Part shown: positions 16,736 to 26,402 of the stretch, piece by piece
How the letters are laid out: the number at the start of each line of letters is the position of its first letter
How positions within the stretch are numbered: position 1 is the stretch's first letter
Source of the DNA: Acidimicrobiaceae bacterium
GTDB lineage: Bacteria; Actinomycetota; Acidimicrobiia; Acidimicrobiales; Aldehydirespiratoraceae
Length of the DNA stretch: 46,226 nt
Assembly (NCBI GenBank): GCA_009843915.1
Contig: VYCM01000123.1
Location: forward strand, 1-46,226
Direction of reading: 5' to 3'
Position numbers and translations under genes: made by a program
The notes under the pieces: generated by a model
Told to the model about the DNA's origin: nothing
Database searches by the model: none
Seen by the model: only the letters and a program-made list of their open reading frames with translations

Positions 16736-17572
16736 ATGGCGATCCGCAAGCGCAAGCCGACCAGCCCCGGCCGCCGGTTCCAGACCGCGTCGGACTTCTC
16801 CGAGATCACCCGCTCGACCCCCGAGCGCAGCCTCCTGGTGCGGCAGTCAGGCACCGGCGGCCGCAACAACCACGGGCGCAAGACGGCCCGTCACCGCGGC
16901 GGCGGCCAAAAGCAGCGATACCGCAGGATCGACTTCACCCGGACCAAGGACAACGTCCCGGCCACGGTGGCCGCCATCGAGTACGACCCGAACCGCACCT
17001 GCCGCATCGCGCTGCTCCACTATCACGACGGAGAGAAGCGGTACATCCTGGCGCCCAAGGGCCTGGACGTAGGCGACCGGATCATGTCGGGCTCCCGGTC
17101 GGAGGTCCGTCCAGGCAACGCCATGGCCCTGCGCTACATCCCGGTGGGCACGGTCGTGCACAACGTGGAGCTGAAGGCCGGCGGGGGCGGGCGCATCGGC
17201 CGCAGCGCCGGAGCCAGCGTGCAACTCGTGGCCAAGGAGGGCCGGTTCGCCACTCTTCGCCTGCCCAGCACGGAGATGAGGCGGGTGCCGATCGACTGCC
17301 GGGCCACGATCGGCGAGGTCGGCAACTCCGAGCACGAGCTCACCAAGATCGGCAAGGCGGGCCGCAACCGCTGGAAGGGCGTGCGGCCACAGACGCGGGG
17401 CGTGGCCATGAACCCGGTCGACCACCCTCTGGGCGGCGGAGAGGGCAAGTCCTCGGGCGGACGCCACCCGGTGTCTCCCTGGGGCAAGCCCGAGGGACGG
17501 ACCCGCGCCCGCCGCAAGGACTCCGACAAGCTGATCGTTCGACGCCGCCGCCGGCGCGGCACCCGGAGGTAG
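16736..17572 (+). CDS. rplB: Ribosomal protein uL2
   Basis: 278 residues, standard length. A core 23S rRNA binder needed for subunit joining and peptidyl-transferase architecture. [15 protein letters not shown]-terminus, then [17 protein letters not shown] sequence, and the highly conserved C-terminal [19 protein letters not shown] region containing the histidine associated with peptidyl transfer. Separated from rplW by 2 nt and from rpsS by 4 nt. Confidence 0.98.
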   Translation: MAIRKRKPTSPGRRFQTASDFSEITRSTPERSLLVRQSGTGGRNNHGRKTARHRGGGQKQRYRRIDFTRTKDNVPATVAAIEYDPNRTCRIALLHYHDGEKRYILAPKGLDVGDRIMSGSRSEVRPGNAMALRYIPVGTVVHNVELKAGGGGRIGRSAGASVQLVAKEGRFATLRLPSTEMRRVPIDCRATIGEVGNSEHELTKIGKAGRNRWKGVRPQTRGVAMNPVDHPLGGGEGKSSGGRHPVSPWGKPEGRTRARRKDSDKLIVRRRRRRGTRR

Positions 17573-17576
17573 AGCC

Positions 17577-17855
17577 ATGCCTCGCAGCCTCAAGAAGGGT
17601 CCCTTCGTGGACGACCATCTGCTGCGCAAGATTGACGAGCTCAACGAGCGCAACGAGAAGAGGGTCGTCAAGACGTGGTCGCGCCGGTCCACCATCATCC
17701 CCGACATGGTGGGTCACACCCTGGCGGTGCACGACGGCCGCAAGCACGTGCCGGTCTACATCACCGAGTCGATGGTGGGCCACAAGCTGGGCGAGTTCGC
17801 ACCCACCCGTACGTTCCGGTTCCACGCCGGCCAGGAGCGGGGGGCTCGTCGCTGA
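17577..17855 (+). CDS. rpsS: Ribosomal protein uS19
   Basis: 92 residues; 30S head protein pairing with S13 and forming inter-subunit bridges. [16 protein letters not shown] at the start and [27 protein letters not shown] core (read in two conserved pieces) are typical, ending [13 protein letters not shown]. Its TGA stop overlaps the ATG of rplV (TGATG). Confidence 0.97.
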   Translation: MPRSLKKGPFVDDHLLRKIDELNERNEKRVVKTWSRRSTIIPDMVGHTLAVHDGRKHVPVYITESMVGHKLGEFAPTRTFRFHAGQERGARR

Positions 17856-18523
17856 TGGTCGGGGTCAAGACCAATGAGCGGCCCGGAACCCGGGCACGAG
17901 CGTCCTACGTGCGCAGCTCGGCGTACAAGGCCCGCGAGGTGCTCGACCTCATCCGGGGCAAGAGCTGTGCCGACGCCGTGGACATCCTGGCCTTCTCGGA
18001 ACGCGACGTGGCCCGGCCCATAGGCAAGGTCCTAGACTCGGCCCTGGCCAATGCCGAGCACAACGATGGTCTCGACGCCGACGAGCTGTACGTGTCGGCC
18101 TGCTATGCCGATGAGGGGCCGACTCTCAAGCGCTGGCGGCCCCGGGCCCGAGGCCGGGCCACCCGCATCCGCAAGCGCACGTGCCACATCACGGTGATCG
18201 TTAGCCGCTACGACCCCGAGAGGCTCGAGAAGGTTCGGGCCAAGCAGTCACAGCGCGGCGTCGCCACCGCGGAGGCCCGCCGCCGCCGGGTGGCCCGGTC
18301 CCGTGCTGCCGCCCAAGCGGAGGCAGCGGCCTCCGGCGAGCAAGCCGAAGAGACGGACGTTGAGGCGGAAGCCGACGTGGAGGCCCAGGCCGCGGCCGTG
18401 GTCGAGGCCACCGAGGCTGCCATGGCTGGCGACAGCGTCGCCGACGACGCTGAGGAGTCCGGCACGGTTGAAGAGTCCGGCGACTCCGAAGAGTCCGACG
18501 ACAAGGCTGACGGGAGCGGCTGA
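17855..18523 (+). CDS. rplV: Ribosomal protein uL22 with long acidic C-terminal tail
   Basis: 222 residues, about twice the usual 110-120. Residues 1-115 are a normal L22: [21 protein letters not shown], then the tunnel beta-hairpin region ([21 protein letters not shown]). From about residue 130 the sequence becomes an Arg/Ala helix and then an Ala/Glu/Asp/Ser tail with almost no hydrophobic core, containing [11 protein letters not shown]. The tail is in frame and runs to the ATG of rpsC (overlap TGATG). L22's C-terminus faces the outer surface, so a tail could project away from the ribosome; its role is unknown. Confidence 0.95.
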   Translation: MVGVKTNERPGTRARASYVRSSAYKAREVLDLIRGKSCADAVDILAFSERDVARPIGKVLDSALANAEHNDGLDADELYVSACYADEGPTLKRWRPRARGRATRIRKRTCHITVIVSRYDPERLEKVRAKQSQRGVATAEARRRRVARSRAAAQAEAAASGEQAEETDVEAEADVEAQAAAVVEATEAAMAGDSVADDAEESGTVEESGDSEESDDKADGSG

Positions 18524-19422
18524 TGGGTCAGAAGGTCAACCCCTACGGGTTCCGCTTGGGCGTTACCACCGAATGGAAGAGCCGCTGGTTCGCCGACCGC
18601 AAGGAGTATGCGGACAACGTCATCGAGGACTGGAAGATCCGGGACTTCCTGATGACCGAGCTGCCCCATGCGGCCATCAGCCGCGTGGAGGTGGAACGCA
18701 CCCGCGACCGCCTGCGCGTCGATGTGCACACCGCTCGGCCCGGCATCGTGATCGGCCGCCGCGGTGCCGAAGCCGACCGCCTGCGGGCCGGGCTCACCGA
18801 GATCAGCGGCAACCCCCGGGTGCAGCTCAACATCCAGGAGATCAAGCAGCCCGAACTCGACGCTGCTCTGATCGCCCAGGGAGTCGCCGACCAGCTCACC
18901 GGCCGCGTGGCCTTCCGGCGAGCGATGAAGCGGGCCGTGCAGAACGCCCAGCGGGCCGGTGCCCTGGGAATCCGGGTGCAGTGCTCCGGGCGGCTGGGCG
19001 GATCCGAGATGGCCCGCACCGAGTGGTACCGCGAGGGGCGGGTGCCGCTCCACACCCTGCGGGCCGACGTGGACTACGGATTCCGCGAGGCCCGTACCAC
19101 CTACGGCCGGATCGGTGTGAAGGTGTGGCTCTACAAGGGCGACATCCTGCCCTACAAGACTCTCTCCGAGGACAAGGCCTCCAAGGAGGCCGCCATGGCC
19201 GCGGGGGAGACATCGGGCCCCGGGGCCAGGCCCCGCAAGATCGTCTCGTCCTCGGCAGCCCGGCGCCGCGAGTTCAGCGACGAGGTAGTCGACGAGGAGC
19301 CGGCGCCGCTCATCGGCGAGGCCGACCCGGAGTTCGAGAAGCTGCTCGACGAGGAAGCCGCCATCGAGGCTTCCACCCGCGAGCACCACGAGACGCCGCA
19401 CTTCCGGCCAGGCGACGACTGA
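18523..19422 (+). CDS. rpsC: Ribosomal protein uS3 with C-terminal extension
   Basis: 299 residues; usual length is 210-280. [14 protein letters not shown] start, KH domain with the [16 protein letters not shown] loop (GXXG-type), and the C-terminal S3 domain ([27 protein letters not shown] read as consecutive conserved pieces). S3 lines the mRNA entry channel and has helicase activity in E. coli. After the domain ends near residue 212, about 85 more residues follow, Ala/Glu/Asp-rich. The neighbouring L22 has a similar acidic tail. Confidence 0.96.
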   Translation: MGQKVNPYGFRLGVTTEWKSRWFADRKEYADNVIEDWKIRDFLMTELPHAAISRVEVERTRDRLRVDVHTARPGIVIGRRGAEADRLRAGLTEISGNPRVQLNIQEIKQPELDAALIAQGVADQLTGRVAFRRAMKRAVQNAQRAGALGIRVQCSGRLGGSEMARTEWYREGRVPLHTLRADVDYGFREARTTYGRIGVKVWLYKGDILPYKTLSEDKASKEAAMAAGETSGPGARPRKIVSSSAARRREFSDEVVDEEPAPLIGEADPEFEKLLDEEAAIEASTREHHETPHFRPGDD

Positions 19423-19432
19423 GAGAGCTGTC

Positions 19433-19849
19433 ATGTTGATGCCGCGCAAGGTTCGCCACCGCAAGCACCATCGGGGCCGTACCAAGGGTGTCTCGAAGGG
19501 ACGCACCGAGGTCGCCCACGGCGACTTCGGCATCCAGGCCCTCGAGCCCGGGTGGCTCACCTCCCGCCAGATCGAGGCCGCCCGTGTGGCCATGACCCGT
19601 CACATCAAGCGGGGTGGCAAGGTCTGGATCAACGTGTTCCCCGACAAGCCGGTGACCAAGAAGCCGGCCGAGACGCGGATGGGGTCGGGCAAGGGCAACC
19701 CCGAGCACTGGGTGGCAGTCGTGCGACCCGGCCGCGTCCTGTTCGAGCTGTCCTACCACGACGAGGGCATCGCACGGGGCGCCATCGACCGGGCCATTCA
19801 GAAGCTGCCCATGAAGGCCCGCTTCATCGCTCGGGAGGAGGGGTTCTAG
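19433..19849 (+). CDS. rplP: Ribosomal protein uL16
   Basis: 138 residues, canonical. Binds near the A-site and is a late, essential assembly protein. [16 protein letters not shown] fixes the start at 19433 (a second ATG at 19439 is internal), preceded by GAGAGAG. The [22 protein letters not shown] and [21 protein letters not shown] regions are conserved. rpmC begins at the very next base after its stop. Confidence 0.97.
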   Translation: MLMPRKVRHRKHHRGRTKGVSKGRTEVAHGDFGIQALEPGWLTSRQIEAARVAMTRHIKRGGKVWINVFPDKPVTKKPAETRMGSGKGNPEHWVAVVRPGRVLFELSYHDEGIARGAIDRAIQKLPMKARFIAREEGF

Positions 19850-20080
19850 ATGGCCCGCGCCAAGGCCCTGACCGATCTCGGCGACACCGATCTGATCGAG
19901 CGCTTGTCGGAGGCGAAGGAGGAGCTGTTCAATCTGCGCTTCCAGCTCGCCACCGGTCAGCTGGACAACCCGACTCGCCTCAAGCAGGTGCGCCGTGACA
20001 TCGCTCGCGTGCTCACCGAGCTGCGGGCCCGCGAGATCGCGGCCGCGGAGGCGGAGCTGGCCGCAGCCGAGGGGAGATGA
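19850..20080 (+). CDS. rpmC: Ribosomal protein uL29
   Basis: 76 residues; small two-helix protein at the exit tunnel beside L23. The helical hairpin is visible as [24 protein letters not shown] followed by [20 protein letters not shown] (each piece conserved). The extra Ala/Glu stretch at the C-terminus ([13 protein letters not shown]) is a modest extension. Its stop overlaps in-frame ATG codons just upstream of rpsQ. Confidence 0.93.
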   Translation: MARAKALTDLGDTDLIERLSEAKEELFNLRFQLATGQLDNPTRLKQVRRDIARVLTELRAREIAAAEAELAAAEGR

Positions 20081-20082
20081 TG

Positions 20083-20355
20083 ATGGCTGAAGACTCAGGA
20101 ACGCGCCGCGACGGCCGCAAGGTGCGCGAGGGTGTCGTGGTCTCCAACCGCATGGACAAGACCGCGATCGTCGAAGCCACCGAGCGGGTCCGGCACCCAC
20201 GCTACGACAAGACGGTTCAGCGCAGGTCCCGCCTCGCCGTCCACGACGCCGACAACACCCTGGGTGTGGGCGACCTCGTGCGGGTGGCCGAGACCCGGCC
20301 CCTGTCCAAGACCAAGCGCTGGCGCCTGGTGGAGATCCTGGAGCGTGCCAAGTGA
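20083..20355 (+). CDS. rpsQ: Ribosomal protein uS17
   Basis: About 90 residues; primary binder of 16S rRNA. The [19 protein letters not shown] beta-barrel start and [21 protein letters not shown] are diagnostic. Three ATGs in a row (20077, 20080, 20083) are in frame; 20083 is chosen because GGGGAG at 20071-20076 then has a 6-nt spacing, though starts at 20077 or 20080 remain possible. The stop overlaps the GTG start of rplN (GTGA). Confidence 0.95.
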   Translation: MAEDSGTRRDGRKVREGVVVSNRMDKTAIVEATERVRHPRYDKTVQRRSRLAVHDADNTLGVGDLVRVAETRPLSKTKRWRLVEILERAK

Positions 20356-20720
20356 TCCAGCAGGAGTCCCGGCTGCGCGTCGCCGACAACTCCGGCGCCA
20401 AGGAGGTGCTGTGCATCAAGGTGCTCGGCGGCTCCAAGCGCCGCTACGCATCGGTCGGCGACGTGTTCGTGGCCACCGTCAAGGACGCCATCCCGGGTGC
20501 GCAGGTCCGCAAGGGCGACCTCGTCCGTTGCGTGGTCGTGCGCACCCGCAAGGAGAAGCGCCGGGGCGATGGCAGCTACATCCGCTTCGACGAGAACGCC
20601 GCGGTCCTGATCAACGAGCAGGACCAGCCCCGGGGCACCCGCATCTTCGGGCCGGTGGGCCGCGAGCTTCGAGACAAGCAGTTCATGCGCATCGTGTCGC
20701 TGGCGCCGGAGGTGCTGTAG
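20352..20720 (+). CDS. rplN: Ribosomal protein uL14
   Basis: 122 residues, exactly the usual length. Forms inter-subunit bridges with 16S rRNA and is the docking site of the silencing factor RsfS in other bacteria. [21 protein letters not shown] and [16 protein letters not shown] identify it, and [20 protein letters not shown] ends it. It uses a GTG start that overlaps the rpsQ stop. rplX starts at the next base after its stop. Confidence 0.97.
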   Translation: MIQQESRLRVADNSGAKEVLCIKVLGGSKRRYASVGDVFVATVKDAIPGAQVRKGDLVRCVVVRTRKEKRRGDGSYIRFDENAAVLINEQDQPRGTRIFGPVGRELRDKQFMRIVSLAPEVL

Positions 20721-21071
20721 ATGGCCAGAGGCTCCAAGAGCTCCCGCCCGTCCCGGCGCTCCATGAAGATCGTCAAGGGCGACCGGGTCGTGGTGCTGAC
20801 CGGCAAGGACGCCGGCCTGGAGGGCACGGTCGAACGGGTCGTCGTCGCGGAGGGCAAGGTGATCGTCGAGGGCGTCAACGTCGCCAAGCGGCATCAGGCG
20901 CCCACCCGCAACGTCCAGCAGGGAGGCATCATCGACAAGGCGATGCCCATCGACGCGTCCAACGTCGCCCTGGTGAGCCCGACCGACGGCAAGCCCACCC
21001 GGGTGGGCTACCGGTTCACGCCCGAGGGCACCAAGGTCCGTATCTGCCGCCGCACGGGGGCCGACCTGTGA
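20721..21071 (+). CDS. rplX: Ribosomal protein uL24
   Basis: 116 residues; assembly initiator binding the 5' end of 23S rRNA. The KOW motif is visible as [22 protein letters not shown] (residues about 16-37), followed by [14 protein letters not shown]. The first 14 residues, rich in Arg and Ser, precede the usual start (a methionine at residue 15), so a shorter protein is possible, although ATG 20721 directly abuts the rplN stop and fits the tight operon spacing. Its stop overlaps the rplE GTG. Confidence 0.95.
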   Translation: MARGSKSSRPSRRSMKIVKGDRVVVLTGKDAGLEGTVERVVVAEGKVIVEGVNVAKRHQAPTRNVQQGGIIDKAMPIDASNVALVSPTDGKPTRVGYRFTPEGTKVRICRRTGADL

Positions 21072-21637
21072 GCACCGCGACCGACTACCGGCCCCGGCTG
21101 CGCACCGCGTTCGACACCGAGATCAAGCAGGCGCTCGTCGAGCAGTTGGAGCTGTCCAACGTGATGATGGTGCCCAAGCTCTCCAAGATCGTGCTCAACA
21201 TGGGCGTGGGCGACGCCATTACCCAGGCGAAGCTGCTGGAGGGCGCACTGGCCGACCTGGCCGTGATCTCGGGCCAGAAGCCGGTCATCACCCGGGCCAA
21301 GCGGTCGCTGGCCAGCTTCAAGCTGCGCGCCGGCATGGCCATCGGATGCAAGGTCACGCTGCGAGGTGACCGCATGTACGAGTTCTTCGACCGGCTCATC
21401 GCGCTGGCCATCCCTCGCATCCGCGACTTCCGCGGGCTGCCGCTGCGGTCCTTCGATGGCAGCGGCAACTACACGTTCGGGATCACCGAACAGCTCATCT
21501 TCCCGGAGATCGACTACGACACGGTCGACGCCACCCGGGGGATGGACATCACGATCGTCACGACAGCCGAGTCGGACACCGAGGGCCGGGCGCTCCTGGA
21601 GGCGTTCGGGTTTCCGTTCCGCCGAGAGGGGCAATGA
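21068..21637 (+). CDS. rplE: Ribosomal protein uL5
   Basis: 189 residues; binds 5S rRNA in the central protuberance. GTG 21068 overlaps the rplX stop by 4 nt (GTGA). Conserved pieces: [56 protein letters not shown] and [17 protein letters not shown]. Complete and unremarkable. The zinc-type S14 gene follows after 3 nt. Confidence 0.97.
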   Translation: MSTATDYRPRLRTAFDTEIKQALVEQLELSNVMMVPKLSKIVLNMGVGDAITQAKLLEGALADLAVISGQKPVITRAKRSLASFKLRAGMAIGCKVTLRGDRMYEFFDRLIALAIPRIRDFRGLPLRSFDGSGNYTFGITEQLIFPEIDYDTVDATRGMDITIVTTAESDTEGRALLEAFGFPFRREGQ

Positions 21638-21640
21638 GCG

Positions 21641-21826
21641 ATGGCCAAGAAGGCTCTGAAGGAGAAGCAGCAACGCACTCCGAAGTTCAAGGTGCGGGCC
21701 TACACGCGGTGCCGGGTGTGCGGCCGGCCCCGTTCCGTGTACAGGAAGTTCAGCCTGTGCCGCATCTGCCTGCGCGACCTCGCCCATGCGGGCGAGTTGC
21801 CCGGCGTGAAGAAGGCGAGCTGGTGA
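21641..21826 (+). CDS. rpsZ: Ribosomal protein uS14, zinc-binding (C+) form
   Basis: 61 residues, the length of the short zinc form. Four cysteines in a CXXC-X12-CXXC pattern at residues 24, 27, 40 and 43 bind zinc in this family. It completes the 30S head late in assembly. Its presence in the spc block with all cysteines kept shows that this genome has not dropped zinc from its ribosome, which matters when judging the missing zinc site in RpoC. Confidence 0.97.
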   Translation: MAKKALKEKQQRTPKFKVRAYTRCRVCGRPRSVYRKFSLCRICLRDLAHAGELPGVKKASW

Positions 21827-21838
21827 GGTGACCTGCCG

Positions 21839-22243
21839 ATGACGATGACAGATCCGATCGCAGACATGCTGACCCGCATCCGCAACGCCAATGTGGCTAT
21901 GCACGACGAGGTCTCCATGCCGTCGTCGAAGCGCAAGCTGGCCCTGGCCGACGTCCTGCAGCGTGAGGGCTACATCGCGTCCTACGCCGAGAGGGACAAC
22001 ACGACTCGGCCCGGCAAGACGCTCACGATCGAGATGAAGTACTCCCCCGAGCGCGACCGCGTCATCCGGGGACTGCGGCGAATCTCCAAGCCGGGGCTGC
22101 GCATCTACCGGAAGCGCGACGAGATCCCGCGGGTGCAGGGCGGGCTCGGAGTGGCCGTGGTGTCGACCAACAGGGGTCTGATGAGCGATCGAGAGGCGAG
22201 GAGGAACCGCATGGGCGGCGAGATCCTCTGCTACGTGTGGTGA
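21839..22243 (+). CDS. rpsH: Ribosomal protein uS8
   Basis: 134 residues; binds the central domain of 16S rRNA and in E. coli represses the spc operon by mimicry at L5 m[20 protein letters not shown] and the C-terminal [19 protein letters not shown] with GGEILCYVW are typical. The ribosome-binding site GAGGTGA upstream (21824-21830, overlapping the rpsZ stop) is strong. 7 nt separate it from rplF. Confidence 0.97.
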   Translation: MTMTDPIADMLTRIRNANVAMHDEVSMPSSKRKLALADVLQREGYIASYAERDNTTRPGKTLTIEMKYSPERDRVIRGLRRISKPGLRIYRKRDEIPRVQGGLGVAVVSTNRGLMSDREARRNRMGGEILCYVW

Positions 22244-22250
22244 TCCTGCA

Positions 22251-22790
22251 ATGAGTCGCGTAGGGAATTCCCCGATCACGGTCCCCAGCGGCGTGGAGAT
22301 CGATGTCGACGGCCGAAGGGTGGTCGTGACCGGAGCCAAGGGCACGCTGAGCCGAGACCTGCCCGGCGAGATCACGCTGCGGGCCGACGATGGCATCCTG
22401 CACGTCGAGCGTCCCGACGACACCGCGCAGAACAGGTCGTTGCACGGGCTCACCCGGAGCCTGGTGCAGAACATGGTCACCGGGGTGACCGAGGGGTTCA
22501 CCAAGGAGCTGCGGATCCAGGGCGTGGGCTACCGGGTGGCCGAGTCCAATCCCACCTCGCTGGAGCTGTCCCTGGGCTTCAGCCACACCGTGAAGATCGC
22601 GGCGCCCGAAGGCGTGGAGTTCGAGGTCCCGCAACGCACCCAGATCCTCGTCAAGGGCATCGACAAGCAGCTCGTCGGCCAGGTGGCAGCCGACATCAGG
22701 AAGTGGCGCCCGCCCGAGCCCTACAAGGGGAAGGGCATCCGCTACGCCGACGAGCGGGTCAAGCGCAAGGCCGGAAAGGCGGCGAAGTAG
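22251..22790 (+). CDS. rplF: Ribosomal protein uL6
   Basis: 179 residues; two tandem beta-alpha domains near the factor-binding site. [17 protein letters not shown] start, the [22 protein letters not shown] linker and the C-terminal [19 protein letters not shown] motif are all conserved. It stands 2 nt before rplR. Nothing unusual. Confidence 0.97.
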   Translation: MSRVGNSPITVPSGVEIDVDGRRVVVTGAKGTLSRDLPGEITLRADDGILHVERPDDTAQNRSLHGLTRSLVQNMVTGVTEGFTKELRIQGVGYRVAESNPTSLELSLGFSHTVKIAAPEGVEFEVPQRTQILVKGIDKQLVGQVAADIRKWRPPEPYKGKGIRYADERVKRKAGKAAK

Positions 22791-22792
22791 TC

Positions 22793-23158
22793 ATGGTCGA
22801 TCAGGCCAGGAAACGCCGGGAGGGCCGCATCCGCCGTCACCGTCGCGTCCGCAAGAAGGTGCAGGGCACGGCCGGCCGGCCGCGCCTGTCGGTGTTCCGG
22901 TCGAGCCGGCACATCTCCGCACAGCTCATCGACGACCTCGAGGGCGTCACCCTGGTGTCGGCGTCCACTCTGGAGGCCGACCTCCGTTCCGCTCCGGGTG
23001 GCAACGTGGCCGCGGCCCGCACGGTGGGGACGCTGATCGCGCAGCGCGCCTCGGAAGCAGGAATCACGGCCGCGGTGTTCGACCGGGGCGGTTACAAGTA
23101 CCACGGCAGGGTGGCCGAGCTCGCCAACGCGGCTCGCGCGGCAGGATTGGAGTTCTGA
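22793..23158 (+). CDS. rplR: Ribosomal protein uL18
   Basis: 121 residues; binds 5S rRNA with L5 and L25. The basic N-terminus [21 protein letters not shown] and the C-terminal [21 protein letters not shown] are signatures. Start at ATG 22793. Its stop overlaps an ATG (TGATG) that opens a 17-codon reading frame rather than rpsE itself; rpsE begins 50 nt further on. Confidence 0.96.
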   Translation: MVDQARKRREGRIRRHRRVRKKVQGTAGRPRLSVFRSSRHISAQLIDDLEGVTLVSASTLEADLRSAPGGNVAAARTVGTLIAQRASEAGITAAVFDRGGYKYHGRVAELANAARAAGLEF

Positions 23159-23211
23159 TGAGCGAGGAGCGACCGTTCCTTCCAGGAGCGAAGGGATCGG
23201 AGTGGCCATGA
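23158..23211 (+). other. 17-codon mini-reading frame between rplR and rpsE
   Basis: ATG at 23158 overlaps the rplR stop (TGATG); the frame encodes [17 protein letters not shown] and its TGA (23209-23211) overlaps the rpsE ATG (ATGA). Its first 14 nt, ATGAGCGAGGAGCG, are repeated exactly at the rpsE start 50 nt downstream. This looks like a duplicated start region. It could relay ribosomes from rplR to rpsE, or be a neutral relic. Confidence 0.4.
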
Positions 23212-23792
23212 GCGAGGAGCGCACAGGCGGTGCGCCGCTGCGAGAGTCGCGGGTGATCAACATCAACCGGGTCGCCAAGGTGGTCAAGGGCGGACGCCGG
23301 TTCTCCTTCACGGCGCTGGTCGTGATCGGCGACGGTGCCGGCCGGGTCGGCCTGGGCTACGGGAAGGCCAAGGAGGTGCCCCTGGCCATCCAGAAGGGCA
23401 CCGAGGAGGCCCGGCGGAACTTGTTCGAGGTTCCGATGGCGGGCAGCACGATCATGCATCCCGTGATCGGCACCACGGGCGCCGGCCGGGTGCTGCTGAA
23501 GCCGGCCGCTCCCGGAACCGGTGTGATCGCAGGCGGCGCGGCTCGGGACATCCTCGAAGAGGCGGGCATCGGCGACGTGCTGTGCAAGTCGCTCGGCTCG
23601 CCCAACCACATCAATGTGGCCAGGGCCACCATCAGCGGGCTGCAGTCGCTGCGCCGCCCCGACGAGGTCGCCCGCCTGCGGGGCCTGGAACCCACCGATT
23701 TCTTGCCCAAGGGCCTGTGGGACGCGTACCAGAACACCCGGATGGACCGGGCCGCGGCGGCCCAGCGCAGCGACGAGGCCGAGGAGGAGTGA
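23208..23792 (+). CDS. rpsE: Ribosomal protein uS5
   Basis: 194 residues; 30S protein at the decoding site, with a double-stranded-RNA-binding N-domain. [22 protein letters not shown] and the spectinomycin loop region are followed by [20 protein letters not shown] and [14 protein letters not shown] 23208 is chosen because GGAG ends 5 nt upstream; GTG 23202 in frame is an alternative. The stop overlaps the rpmD ATG. Confidence 0.96.
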   Translation: MSEERTGGAPLRESRVININRVAKVVKGGRRFSFTALVVIGDGAGRVGLGYGKAKEVPLAIQKGTEEARRNLFEVPMAGSTIMHPVIGTTGAGRVLLKPAAPGTGVIAGGAARDILEEAGIGDVLCKSLGSPNHINVARATISGLQSLRRPDEVARLRGLEPTDFLPKGLWDAYQNTRMDRAAAAQRSDEAEEE

Positions 23793-23974
23793 TGGCTCTC
23801 CGGGTGACCCAGGTCCGCTCGGCCATCGGCTCGAAGCCCAAGCAGCGCGGTACGCTTCGAGCTCTCGGCTTGGGGCGGATCGGCCGGAGCAACACCCTGC
23901 CCGACCGTCCCGAGATCCGCGGCATGATCCAACGGGTTCCCCACTTGGTCTCCGTAGAGGAGGTGGACGGATGA
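23792..23974 (+). CDS. rpmD: Ribosomal protein uL30
   Basis: 60 residues, the usual bacterial short form. VTQVRSAIGSKPKQRGTLRALGL and the NTLPDRPEIRGMIQRVPHLV segment identify it. Starts inside the rpsE stop (TGATG) and ends inside the rplO start (ATGA), so translation is probably coupled on both sides. Confidence 0.95.
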   Translation: MALRVTQVRSAIGSKPKQRGTLRALGLGRIGRSNTLPDRPEIRGMIQRVPHLVSVEEVDG

Positions 23975-24474
23975 CAGAGCAGACGAAGCTGCACGATCTG
24001 CGGTCCGCTCCCGGGGCCCGCAAGCGGCCCAAGCGCATGGCGCGGGGCATAGCAGGGCGCGGCGGCAAGACCGCGGGCCGCGGCATGAAGGGCCAGAAGG
24101 CCCGCAGCAAGGTGCCCGTCGGCTTCGAGGGCGGGCAGATGCCGCTGCTGCGCCGCGTCCCCAAGTGGCGGGGATTCACCAACCCGTTCAGGGTCGAGTA
24201 CCAGCCCGTCAACCTCGACACCATCGAGGCCGCCGGACTGGACGAGATCTCGCCGGAGACACTGCGCGAGCGGGGCCTCGTCGGCAAGAAGGCTCTCGTG
24301 AAGGTGCTGGGCCGGGGCGAGATCAGCCGGGCGGTGCGGGTGAAGGCCCACGCCGTGTCGGCAGCCGCGGCGGAGGCCATTGCCGCAGCCGGTGGCAGCG
24401 TCGAGATCATCGACAAGCCCTGGGGCGATCGCCGGCCGCCCCACGGCAGCTACAACCAGCACACCAACCGCTGA
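23971..24474 (+). CDS. rplO: Ribosomal protein uL15
   Basis: 167 residues, somewhat longer than the typical 145-150. LHDLRSAPGARKRPKRMARG then GRGGKTAGRGMKGQKAR and FEGGQMPLLRRVPKWRGF are characteristic of the extended rRNA-binding N-terminus; the C-terminal globular domain follows. The last 20 or so residues (after EIIDKPWG) are a basic, unconserved tail. secY begins 16 nt downstream after GAGGAG. Confidence 0.96.
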   Translation: MTEQTKLHDLRSAPGARKRPKRMARGIAGRGGKTAGRGMKGQKARSKVPVGFEGGQMPLLRRVPKWRGFTNPFRVEYQPVNLDTIEAAGLDEISPETLRERGLVGKKALVKVLGRGEISRAVRVKAHAVSAAAAEAIAAAGGSVEIIDKPWGDRRPPHGSYNQHTNR

Positions 24475-24490
24475 GAGGAGAGGGCTGGCC

Positions 24491-25819
24491 GTGCTGAACC
24501 GCGTGCTGAACATGTTCCGCATCCCGGATCTGCGCAACAAGATCCTCTTCACGCTGTTCATCATCGCGGTCTACCGCCTCGGCGCCTTCATCCCGGCGCC
24601 CTACGTGGACACCGACGCGGTCCAGTTGATGCGGGACCAGGCCAACACGTCGGGCGGGATCCTCGGGTTCGTGCAGCTGTTCTCGGGCGGCGCGCTCACC
24701 CAGTTCGCCATCTTCGCGCTGGGGATCATGCCCTACATCACGGCCTCGATCATCATGCAGATCCTCGGTGTGGTGATCCCCCGCATCGAGCAGTGGCAGC
24801 AGCAGGGTGCGGTGGGCCAGCGCAAGATCACCCAGTGGACGCGCTACCTCACCGTCGGCATCGCCCTTCTCCAGTCGACCAGCTTCGCATTCCTGTTCCA
24901 CAGCGGCGCCCTGGTGGGCGGGATCGACCTGCTGCCCAACTTCACAGTGTGGTCCGTGTTCGTGGTGGTCCTGACCCTCACCACCGGCACCGCCCTGTTG
25001 ATGTGGATGGGGGAGTTGATCACCCAGCGCGGCATCGGCAACGGTATGTCGCTGCTCATCTTCACCAGCGTCGTGTCCGCGCTGCCGGCCCAGCTCACCG
25101 AGGTCAGAGCCAACAACGGCTACGACGCCCTGACCGGTTTCGTGGTGGTAGCCCTGATCCTGATGGTCTGCATCGTGTTCGTGGAGCAGGGCCAGCGCCG
25201 CATCCCGGTGCAGTTCGCCAAGCGGGTGGTGGGCCGGCGCATGTACGGCGGCCAGAGCACCTACATCCCGCTGAAGGTCAACCAGTCGGGCGTGATCCCG
25301 ATCATCTTCGCCAGCTCGGTGCTGTACCTGCCGACGCTGATCGGTGCGGCCATGCCCGACGGCGGTATCGGCGGCAGCATCAAGGACTTCGTCAACGACC
25401 ACCTCACCTACCCGACCAGCCCGGTGTACATGTTCTTCTACGGCCTGATGATCATCGGCTTCGCGTACTTCTACACGGCCATCACCTTCGACCCGGTGAA
25501 GCAGGCCGACACCATCCGCAAGCAGGGTGGGTTCATCCCGGGGATCCGTCCCGGAGTCCAAACTGAGCGCTACCTGGCCAAGATCCTCTCGCGCATCACC
25601 CTGCCCGGGGCTCTGTTCATCGCATCGGTGGCGCTGGTTCCCTCGATCCTGGTGGCGCTGACCATCGGCACCGACGTGGGCGCGGGCGCGGGTGCCGGCG
25701 CCTTCAACTTCGCCTTCGGAGGGATCTCGCTGCTCATCGCGGTCGGCGTGGCGCTCGAGACGATGAAGCAGATCGACAGCCAACTGATGATGAGGAACTA
25801 CGAAGGCTTCCTGAAGTAG
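24491..25819 (+). CDS. secY: Preprotein translocase subunit SecY
   Basis: 442 residues; the protein-conducting channel of the Sec pathway in the plasma membrane. GTG start at 24491. Ten membrane segments can be traced; conserved landmarks are GIMPYITASIIMQIL in TM2, ELITQRGIGNGMSLLIF in TM4, QRRIPVQFAKRVVG in the cytoplasmic C4 loop and VNQSGVIPIIFASSVL in TM7. Last gene of the spc block, with adk starting 6 nt later. Confidence 0.97.
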   Translation: MLNRVLNMFRIPDLRNKILFTLFIIAVYRLGAFIPAPYVDTDAVQLMRDQANTSGGILGFVQLFSGGALTQFAIFALGIMPYITASIIMQILGVVIPRIEQWQQQGAVGQRKITQWTRYLTVGIALLQSTSFAFLFHSGALVGGIDLLPNFTVWSVFVVVLTLTTGTALLMWMGELITQRGIGNGMSLLIFTSVVSALPAQLTEVRANNGYDALTGFVVVALILMVCIVFVEQGQRRIPVQFAKRVVGRRMYGGQSTYIPLKVNQSGVIPIIFASSVLYLPTLIGAAMPDGGIGGSIKDFVNDHLTYPTSPVYMFFYGLMIIGFAYFYTAITFDPVKQADTIRKQGGFIPGIRPGVQTERYLAKILSRITLPGALFIASVALVPSILVALTIGTDVGAGAGAGAFNFAFGGISLLIAVGVALETMKQIDSQLMMRNYEGFLK

Positions 25820-25825
25820 CTCCTG

Positions 25826-26398
25826 ATGGCTCCTCTGCGCATGGTGATCCTGGGCCGGCAGGGTTCGGGCAAGGGCACGCAATCCGAGCGCCTGACAGAC
25901 AGGTACGGATGCGTGCATCTGTCCACGGGCGACGCCCTGCGGGCCGCGGTGGCGGCCGGCACCGGACTGGGTCGGCAGGCCAAGGCCATCATGGACGAAG
26001 GCGGGCTGGTGGGCGACGACATCATGAACGGGATCGTGCGCGACCGGCTGGCCCGCGACGACGTCGTGGAGGCCGGGGTGCTGCTCGACGGCTACCCGCG
26101 GACCGCCGATCAGGCCGACGCCCTGGAGGCCGTCCTGGACGAGGGGGGCCACCGTCTCGACGTGGCCCTGAACATCGACGTGCCCATCGCCGAGGTCACG
26201 GCCCGGATGCTGGATAGGGGCCGCTCCGACGACACTCTCGAGGCCATACAGCGCCGTCTGGAGCTGTATGAGGAGCAGACCGCTCCGCTGCGCGACTGGT
26301 TCGAGGCCCGCGGGCTGCTGGCCACCGTGGACGGTGTCGGCACGCCCGACGAAGTGTTCGAACGGGTGGTGGCAGCCGTTGAACGAAGCCGTGGTTGA
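25826..26398 (+). CDS. adk: Adenylate kinase
   Basis: 190 residues; converts AMP and ATP to two ADP. P-loop GRQGSGKGT at residues 10-18, STGDALRAAV in the NMP-binding region, and DGYPRTADQADAL. The lid is short (around RGRSDDTLEAI) with no zinc cysteines, like the short actinobacterial enzymes. ATG 25826 is taken as the start; ATG 25841 (residue 6) is possible. Unlike many actinobacteria there is no methionine aminopeptidase gene between adk and infA. Confidence 0.95.
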   Translation: MAPLRMVILGRQGSGKGTQSERLTDRYGCVHLSTGDALRAAVAAGTGLGRQAKAIMDEGGLVGDDIMNGIVRDRLARDDVVEAGVLLDGYPRTADQADALEAVLDEGGHRLDVALNIDVPIAEVTARMLDRGRSDDTLEAIQRRLELYEEQTAPLRDWFEARGLLATVDGVGTPDEVFERVVAAVERSRG

Positions 26399-26402
26399 CG
26401 GG

